Part shown: one piece after another, positions 57,541 through 64,000 of the stretch
Numbering within the stretch: the stretch's first letter is position 1
How the letters are laid out: every line of letters starts with the position of its first letter
Origin: Aspidiotus rigidus
Lineage: Eukaryota; Arthropoda; Insecta; Hemiptera; Diaspididae
Reading direction: 5' to 3'
DNA length: 64,000 nucleotides
Assembly: GCA_035079385.1 (NCBI GenBank)
Contig: JAVHKY010000009.1
Location: 1,302,001-1,366,000, forward strand
The notes under the pieces: generated by a model
What the model saw: the letters and a program-made list of their open reading frames with translations, nothing else
Told to the model about the DNA's origin: nothing
Database searches by the model: none
Position numbers and translations under genes: made by a program

Positions 57541-57715
57541 ATGAATTCTTTCTGCTTAAATCAACCATTTTTTCAGGATGAATAAGAACTGTTGCTCGAT
57601 GGATACAATAGAATTATTTATCTGAAAAGGCGCTGCGTATTTCTAAAGAAAGAAAGAAAAAAAAAGAAAAAGCAACGATATTCATGATATTCATAAATTA
57701 TGAATATTGTTGCTA

Positions 57716-57762
57716 GAGTGCAAGATCACAATCAATTATTAATTGACTGTGATCTTGCACTC
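57716..57762. repeat. Near-perfect 23-bp palindrome
   Basis: GAGTGCAAGATCACAATCAA then TTA at 57716-57738 and its complement at 57739-57762 with one mismatch and no loop. ATTCATGATATTCATAAATT just before it is a second, weaker palindrome. Confidence 0.85.
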
Positions 57763-58033
57763 TTCTCTTCTTCAATGAAGAAACAAATTTTTTGTGCTTC
57801 ATCATTGTTTTTACATGTCTCTTAAGCATTTTATTGTTGGTTCGACGAATGAATACAAAATTTCAAAGAAAGTGAATTTTGATGATGATTGCAATGAAAG
57901 ATTATTAATATGCAAAAAAAATTGTAATTACTTCACTGGTATTTTTCTATCATTAAGTATACTTAAAGTACAACTTTCATACTCACTTAAGGAGACTGTA
58001 CTCATTCAAGTATACATTCTGTTCATTCCACAG

Positions 58034-58245
58034 GACAAAATGCATCCGAAATGACAACTGTGAGAGGATATACCTGTTCCAATAATTGTGGTCGCAAATA
58101 CAAGTATAAGAAAGGTTTGATTTCGCATCTGAAGTTTGAATGTGGCGTACCAAGAAAATTTCATTGTGAAATTTGTAATCGTTCTTTTGCTCAAAAAATC
58201 CATTACAAAAGTCATATGGGCATTGTACACAGAATGATAATGTAA
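58034..58245 (+). CDS. lola: lola alternative zinc-finger exon 12 (intact)
   Basis: Terminal coding exon of about 70 residues, the shortest. The acceptor TCATTCCACAG ends at 58033 and GA gives Gly. The leader is short: G-Q-N-A-S-E-M-T-T-V-R-G-Y-T. Finger 1 begins C-S-N-N-C (Ser in place of Pro) G-R-K-Y-K-Y-K-K-G-L-I-S-H and F-E-C. The linker is G-V-P-R-K-F-H. Finger 2 is C-E-I-C-N-R-S-F-A-Q-K with H-M-G-I-V-H. The tail R-M-I-M ends at TAA. AATAAA at 58351. Tandem partner of the next exon, with which it shares C-E-I-C-N-R and F-A-Q-K. Confidence 0.9.
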
Positions 58246-58350
58246 TCAGTACGGTATCCGTCCTTTTTAGAATTGCGTTTCTTTGAAGGACCGGATAAAA
58301 ATTATCAAAGAAATATTCTTAAAACTCTCTATTAATTTTTTCCTGTACCT

Positions 58351-58356
58351 AATAAA
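58351..58356 (+). terminator. Candidate poly(A) signal for exon 12
   Basis: AATAAA 106 bases after the stop. Confidence 0.6.
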
Positions 58357-58672
58357 TATTTTCGAAATTCAAACAGCTTGAATTAATTTCATGAAAATAA
58401 TATTGTTATACGTTCACTTACTTACCTTAATTATTTTGAAACTTTTATTGAAGTTAATTCAATGTACTTACTTCTCGTTCATTATTGAAGTCTGGCCGAT
58501 ACACAATTCCAAAGTCCTTTCGCGATAAGAACCAATATTTTTTACAACCACATCTGGAATTTTTAGGTGAATGAAAGTTATAACGGTTGCCTAGTGGTAC
58601 ATGTCGTCAAAACGTTCTGTTTTGTTTTGTAAAAGAAAGTGGATGTAAGAGCTAACTTGCTTTTTCTTTCAA

Positions 58673-58673
<1 letters not shown>

Positions 58674-58750
<77 letters not shown>
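58674..58750. repeat. (AAT)n microsatellite
   Basis: About 25 uninterrupted AAT units, 130 bases before the exon 13 acceptor. Confidence 0.96.
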
Positions 58751-58752
<2 letters not shown>

Positions 58753-58878
58753 GGGATGATATGAAAAATTGATTGAAGATGTACCTCCCAATATTTGTAC
58801 CGTCAGTGTGCATTCTATTGAAATATGTTTCACATTATCTAATGTTCTATCTACCAGCTTTTTATTTATTTATTCCAG

Positions 58879-59102
58879 GATTTCAAAGATTATACTTACC
58901 TAATGCGCTCGCCGATGTACCTAAATATATATGCCCCAATAATTGTGGTCGAAGATACAAACATCGTGAAAGTTTGGGTAAACATCTCAAGTATGAATGT
59001 GGTGTACCAAAAAAATTTCGTTGTGAGATTTGCAATCGAGCCTTCGCTCAGAAAGAAAATTTTAAAACTCACATGGGTATCAAACATAGAGTGATACTAT
59101 AA
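58879..59102 (+). CDS. lola: lola alternative zinc-finger exon 13 (intact)
   Basis: Terminal coding exon of about 74 residues. The acceptor TTTATTCCAG ends at 58878 and GA gives Gly. The leader G-F-Q-R-L-Y-L-P-N-A-L-A-D is followed by C-P-N-N-C-G-R-R-Y-K-H-R-E-S-L-G-K-H and Y-E-C. The linker is G-V-P-K-K-F-R. Finger 2 is C-E-I-C-N-R-A-F-A-Q-K-E-N-F with H-M-G-I-K-H. The tail R-V-I-L ends at TAA. Two AATAAA copies follow at 59187 and 59195. The open frame reaching back to 58773 is intron read-through. No further zinc-finger exon was found to the right in this window. Confidence 0.91.
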
Positions 59103-59186
59103 TATTTGCCTTTCATTTCTTTCGAAGAATTTTGGATGTGTCTCAATATTCCATTGAACTTACTCGTATATTTTTGAATTGAAGTT

Positions 59187-59200
59187 AATAAACCAATAAA
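59187..59200 (+). terminator. Tandem candidate poly(A) signals for exon 13
   Basis: AATAAA at 59187-59192 and at 59195-59200, 85 bases after the stop, with a GTTTGTTATATG stretch downstream. Confidence 0.65.
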
Positions 59201-59639
59201 AATCAATATTTGCTTTAATTGTTTGTTATATGTATTACTCTCTTAAAAAACGATTTTTGTTCTTTTTCCATGATGCGCTTGGAAAACCTGTTAAACAATT
59301 ATTCAATGCTGATAAGAATGAAAATCTGTAGGTACTTACAATTATTTATACGTCATTATGCCTATTAATAATAAATACGGCACTAATTTTAGCAAATTTT
59401 ATCTTTAGTTGTGTCTGAACTATTTATTCATTGTGTTTCAGCCAACAAAAACAATTTTTTGCTGCTTCTGCTTTATTTTGAAAAATTTTCAACGCGTTTT
59501 GGACACACAGCGCGCAGCGCTCTTTGTCAGGTATACACCTCTTTATTTCTATTTTATGCATGTCTGCGCGTAAACAACGGCATGATTGAATTTATAGTAT
59601 ATTTCCGCTTTATATATATTAGATTTATATATTAGATTA

Positions 59640-60200
59640 CGTATCAGTGGCGGAAACCCTCGTACGCTTACGTCACTCGCTGCGCTAGAAGACTATTTCT
59701 CTCTGTTACGAATACCTAATATTATATGAATTAACCTACGTCAATAAACCTTTGTACTACAGGGATGTCCACATGATCGTCACTCACAGAACATCTGAAC
59801 AGTCACTTGCTCGTGTCTTTTAATTTTTTATGAATAAGAATTAGTAAAACAAATATTTCAGCTTGTTTCACAAAATAATGTGGCTTTGGCTTCAGACGTT
59901 CAGCTTTCAGATTTATCAACTCTGCTTGATAATAATAGGAAGTACGCAGTTCACGAGAAACAGTCCTTGACGAGAATAATAATCGCATGCAAAACTTGAA
60001 GGAGAAAGAAAAAGTGATTACCGACTCGTTCACATTTGAACACAAAAACAACTTCTCTCGTTTTCTCGTTGCGGTAAAACAATCGAGTACATCCTTCAAA
60101 TATTCACTTTCTCATATTTTTCTTCCTTATTTTCTTCAAATGTGTTATGATGCAACCTACTTCGCCGAACATGAACCCATCACAAACCGATCGCATACGC
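59640..60200 (-). mobile_element. Second copy of the unclassified 6.5-12.7 kb element
   Basis: The reverse complement matches, in order, parts of 6540-6700, 7560-7709 and 12528-12690. At 59830-59850 the junction reads ATTCTTATTCATAAAA after GTTTTACTA in reverse, without any retrotransposon: it is the empty counterpart of the Gypsy target. About 0.55 kb, non-coding, a deletion derivative. Ends not defined; CAGTGGCGG at 59647 may be one terminus. Confidence 0.82.
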
Positions 60201-60524
60201 GAATATGAAAAGATATGATACGAACTATTCCGCACTCAACATACGTAATCAAACTGATTTAAATCGGCTAGTTCAGGATAACGTAATTCTTCGCGAGCTA
60301 ACAATTTAGTGGAGGAATTCTATTCTGCATAAGTTTCTCCATTTATATAAAATAATTTCTTGAAAATTTGCTCCTCTTTTGTGATACGAGTAAACTACAC
60401 AGTAGATAAATATTGTCGTCAGACTTTGAAACCACCTAAAAAAAGGTACCTACAAAAAAACGACTGAATGCGTCTCGTGCGTCCATGCAGACTGATTTAA
60501 TGCGTTAATAGTATGGCTGGTTTT

Positions 60525-60850
60525 CAACAGGGAACCTATTTAATGGAGGTGAGGGGGTAAATTGGAGAAAAATTACGGGCGCTGGCCACCTCGGCAAGAT
60601 ATGGGATTTGGAAAATTTTCGACCTTTGAGCTATGTGTGATTAAAGCGAGATGTAAAAATTTCGAATATTGAGCTGTATCTGATAGGTGCGGGTGTATCG
60701 ACTTGGAGAAATCTGGACTTCCGAGTTCAAACTCCCAAGGTAGTGAGAAACAAAGTTTAACCTTAATTTAGAAAAAGTATTAACAAAGAAACCCCCATAA
60801 AACATGTTCACTGCTGACCTCGATTAACACAGTTAAAGAAGGCAATATCC
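60525..60850. repeat. Dispersed repeat B, copy 4
   Basis: CAACAGGGAACCTATTTAAT near 60528, TTTGAGCTATGTGTGAT near 60625 and TTCGAATATTGAGCTGTATC near 60660 follow the family pattern of repeated AATTTCGAC...GAGCTAT units. Confidence 0.65.
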
Positions 60851-61306
60851 CGATCAGTTGACAAAATAAGCTGCGAGTCATCTGTTATTGTTGTGAGAGT
60901 TAGGAACAAGTACTGGGTTTGAGGAAAAATTGTGACAATTACATCTGATTTCTCATAATATAGGAAATGACTGAGTGCGTCTCATGACTCAATACAGACT
61001 GATTTAATGCGCGGCAGGGGTATGACAGTCTTTTTACCTACTGTCCATCTATTTCTTTAATCATTGCGACTGGTAAAATATTGATGAATTAGTCCGTTTT
61101 TTGCTGAAATACAGCCTTTACCTGTCAAGTTAGCTCTTACTGTTAAAATCCAAATATTTACAAAACACAGGTATATACTCAACACACAGCTGGCGGTTGG
61201 CGGCGCGCCACACCGCTAGTTATGTATAAAGACTATGTGCGTAGGTATTCCAGTTCCCTGTTCGTGTGAACGGGTAAAACGCAGCAGGTAGAGGGAAAAT
61301 GACGTC

Positions 61307-61515
61307 AGGGCTTTTCCATGTCGGCGCATTGCATACGTATTCTCCTACGTGTTATCGAAATGGTAGTATTTCTAACATTGCTCTTATGGCAAACTACTCC
61401 ACAATGAAAATGAGTATGCAATCCAGCAACACCCATAAGAGCAATGTTAGAAATACTACCAACTCGATAACACGTAGGAGAATACGTATGCTATGCGCCG
61501 ACATGGAAAAGCCCT
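61307..61515. repeat. Long hairpin, about 83-bp arms
   Basis: 61307-61389 (AGGGCTTTTCCATGTCGGCG onward) and 61432-61515 are inverted copies with three mismatches in 83 positions; the loop is 42 bases. Read from either strand it would make a nearly perfect double-stranded RNA. Confidence 0.95.
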
Positions 61516-61869
61516 ATTGTGGCGCGTATCGTAGATTATGCGGTTAGACGATGGAGTTTTCCTGAAGATCTTCGCATTTTTATTCGCCTTTTTTTTCACT
61601 CGATAATGTTGATTTCTGTTTTCATTTTCTTCATTCTCTTTTTTCTTTGTTTTTTTTTTTTCTTTCTCTGAAATTATATTATGTACCATTGCCATGTATT
61701 TAATCATTTTATCAAAGTTCAAAGAGTTGAAGATTAGCGTGTGCCTTCGCAATATAATCTCAATTTATCCCCTAATTCCATACAGTATACTAGACTTATA
61801 CTGGATTAAGAGTGGGGCTGGAGCAAACGATTAACCTAACATACAATTTACTGGAGCTATACGAGCTTA

Positions 61870-62005
61870 GAGCCGATTTTACCAACTACGTGACGCGAGT
61901 CACGGAAATTTAATCTCACTTTACCGTGTTAAACGCCCGATATCGGGCGATTAAATTTTGTAGTCTACAATTAAACTCCGTTTTAGCAGTTGGTAGAACC
62001 GGCTC
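61870..62005. mobile_element. MITE with inverted ends GAGCCG...CCAACT
   Basis: GAGCCGATTTTACCAACT at the left and AGTTGGTAGAACCGGCTC at the right, two mismatches over 18 bases. 136 bases with internal palindrome CGCCCGATATCGGGCG. Confidence 0.85.
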
Positions 62006-62993
62006 CAAAAATGTAAAAAGGTGATTAGAGGCCTAACCTACAGTATATCGTTTTCCATTTTGTTTGTTTTTTTGTTTTTTTCTTTATGTAGCATATAGCT
62101 GGCGTGAAATATGATCTTTATGCTTTTAGTTCGGTTGTGTGGTTGTGTTAAGCGCAAGCCAGTAGTACCGCTCAGTTCCGCAGGCTCTGACGGCGCGTCC
62201 AGTCCCTATCCCTTTTATTGAGTAAAGACGAGTGTTTTTCTTCGTTTGAATTAAGAAAATTGTTTTTACTTGTGTTCCGGATGTACACGTTCAGCAGCCA
62301 AATTATCTATCAGTCTACTCAGCATTTGAGGAGAAGTTCTATGGATAAATGTTGAAATATGAGTGACGGAGTAATTTTTTTTCCAGAAGAGTAAGGAAAA
62401 AGTTCCCAAACATTTGTTGGTTGGTTTTTGATCAGTTTGCAATTTGTTATTTCATCCTTATGTTAATTGTTTTTTTTTACACTTTTTAAGGTTTTCCCAC
62501 TCCTCCTATTCCGCCACCCCAGTCTTGATCCGCCAGGAAAAATTGATGCCATATGACTGACATTTTGCCAAATCCTTGATAGAACAACTGACCACGCCCA
62601 CGTTTTGAAATTTGACCAACAAAACACTTAAAAATGCCATTACCATGGTATTGACAAAATTTTTCTCGGCGAAGAAACATCAATTATGAAAGTGGTAAAT
62701 GCATCATTCATAACTGATGGCTTCCTTACTTTAAAATTTTCATGAAGTTATGCAATCTCATTCGAAAATTGGTTATTTAATGATTCTAATTTTTGGATTC
62801 TCCTCATTAATTGTAATTCCTGAACGTCGTCTTCTCTCTGTATGTCGGCTTCATTGCTTGATACAATCTCATTTATAATATCATATTTTTAAAGAGCATC
62901 ATCTATAAGTTCTTCTCTTTTCCCTCGTTTTTACCTGCAAACGAAATATGTAGAAAATAATTTACTTCATTTTGTATGTACTTAACACTAGAA

Positions 62994-63452
62994 ATATCGT
63001 CGTTGGATCGGAAAAGACCTCCTATGTGCCATTTTTTGAGAAATGCACTTTTTTATATGGTTGGACGCGGAATTTCAAGGCGCATCGACTGGAAAAATCC
63101 CCTATGTGCTAAGTTCCAAATTACGCCGGTAGGAGTGGTTTTGAATACCTCCTATGTGCACCATCCAGAAAATGTGGTCTCGAATACCTCCTATGGCAGA
63201 GCAAATTTCTTATGATTGTGCAATATTTAGGGCCAGGAATTCCTCCTATGTGCATTTATCGCCCAATACCGCCCTATTTTAGAGAATTTTGAATATTTCT
63301 TGTTACTACTGTATCAAAGAAGCTTTTCCACATTTAATGAGACGTTTCCAAAGTATTTTGGCCTTCTTTTCACAAAATAATCAGTTTTTTGCTTCTCTTG
63401 TAAAATTTTATTTTTGTCACATAGGAGGTTTTTTCCGATCCAACGACGATAT
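62994..63452. mobile_element. MITE with 35-bp TIRs and internal CTCCTATGTGC repeats
   Basis: ATATCGTCGTTGGATCGGAA then AAGACCTCCTATGTG at 62994-63028 is repeated inverted at 63418-63452 with one mismatch. Inside, CCTCCTATGTGC or a one- or two-base variant recurs at 63018, 63099, 63148, 63187 and 63242. No transposase. The plus frame at 62976-63215 reads through these units and is not a gene. Confidence 0.93.
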
Positions 63453-64000
63453 CTTATCTTACCTTAATAATCGATCGGTTTGTTCTTTGCATACGTCATC
63501 TTTTACTTTGAGATTTTGCAAAGGAATTGAATCACGTTTCAAAATTAATTTACCCACATTACCTATTAATTGGTACTGCATCCAGTTTTCAAAATCTTTG
63601 ATAGTTAAATGAGTGCTTCGTATACCAATCGCGAAGTTGAATTTTTGTTTCCAAATTCAGATACTCCTTAATCTCGTCTTCTTTAGAAAATTGAAGAAAT
63701 GGATGTCTTGATTCTTTCGAGTTTACATTAGTACACAGAGCAAGGGCACAATTAGCTGGTATAACAAAAAAGAAAATTTAAAATTTCTTCACAGACAAAT
63801 GAACCGTCTATTCAAAGTAAACTTGACAGAAAAAATTAACCAGAAACCAGTCACAACCAGAAAACTGCCAGTGGTTTACTAAACAGATACATTCCCGACA
63901 AAGAGTCGATTGAACCGTAGTGTATGAGTATGACTCACGTCGACATGATTCGCCAATTTAATCCTGATTTCGCTGGTATTCTTGTCATCAATCGCTTTCT
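63453..64000. other. Window end, no gene seen
   Basis: AT-rich non-coding sequence without recognised motif. Confidence 0.45.

Larger units (their letters stand above)
60851..62993. other. Non-coding 3' region
   Basis: No gene recognised. It contains the long hairpin at 61307-61515 and the MITE at 61870-62005. Open frames here are artefacts of the hairpin or of AT-rich sequence. Confidence 0.45.

Noticed and set aside
4085..59102. Alternative identities for the array: mod(mdg4), broad, tramtrack, fruitless
   Set aside because: mod(mdg4) alternative exons encode single FLYWCH modules; the other genes have few alternative finger exons and canonical C2H2 pairs. The CCHC plus C2H2 pair with E-C-G linker in many exons fits lola best, though the BTB exon is not visible.
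62976..63215. 79-codon open frame
   Set aside because: It runs through the TIR and internal motif repeats of the MITE; repeated T-S-Y-V and T-S-Y-G come from the repeat.

Overview
The window looks like AT-rich insect nuclear DNA. Its only host gene content is a run of 13 intact, alternatively used 3'-terminal exons on the + strand, plus one decayed one. Each encodes the same two-finger module: a CCHC finger ending H-x4-C, the linker E-C-G-V, then a C2H2 finger and a short basic tail ending in a stop. This is the layout of the C-terminal exons of the BTB/zinc-finger transcription factor gene longitudinals lacking (lola), in which one shared BTB exon is spliced to one of many zinc-finger exons. 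The shared 5' exons are not in the window and should lie to the left. The insect order cannot be settled from this sequence.

All 13 intact exons start after a consensus acceptor in the same splice phase: the first two bases complete a codon begun upstream, and every exon length is 2 modulo 3. They can therefore all follow one common donor and are mutually exclusive. They lie at 4085, 5670, 14627, 15246, 21954, 30102, 35664, 43445, 45473, 51261, 52575, 58034 and 58879, with a broken copy at 57361. The first eight have a second finger of the type P-Q-F-K-C-x-x-C-G-K. The last five have K-[KQ]-[FY]-x-C and mostly F-A-Q-K, so the array is ordered by subfamily. Several exons have AATAAA at or soon after the stop.

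The introns between these exons are crowded with mobile elements. In order: a Penelope-like fragment (2.3-2.9 kb, -); an unclassified element (6.5-12.7 kb) that contains a nearly complete Ty3/Gypsy retrotransposon (7710-12527) with 4-bp target duplications; an element with arrays of a TGTCCA/CGTCCA motif (13.0-14.2 kb); a decayed Gypsy element (about 15.6-19.0 kb, -); a two-part transposon-type gene (24.5-26.4 kb); a decayed Mutator-like element with SWIM finger and candidate terminal inverted repeats (36.5-39.7 kb); a hAT derivative with 8-bp target duplications (46.0-46.9 kb); a 5'-truncated LINE with poly(A) (54.5-55.0 kb); and at least nine foldback or MITE-like elements.

Three insertions can be dated or confirmed inside the window because a paralogous empty site is present: the Gypsy element against 59.7-60.2 kb, and the hAT element and LINE against each other's host repeat. 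No tRNA, rRNA, CRISPR array or bacterial feature was found.
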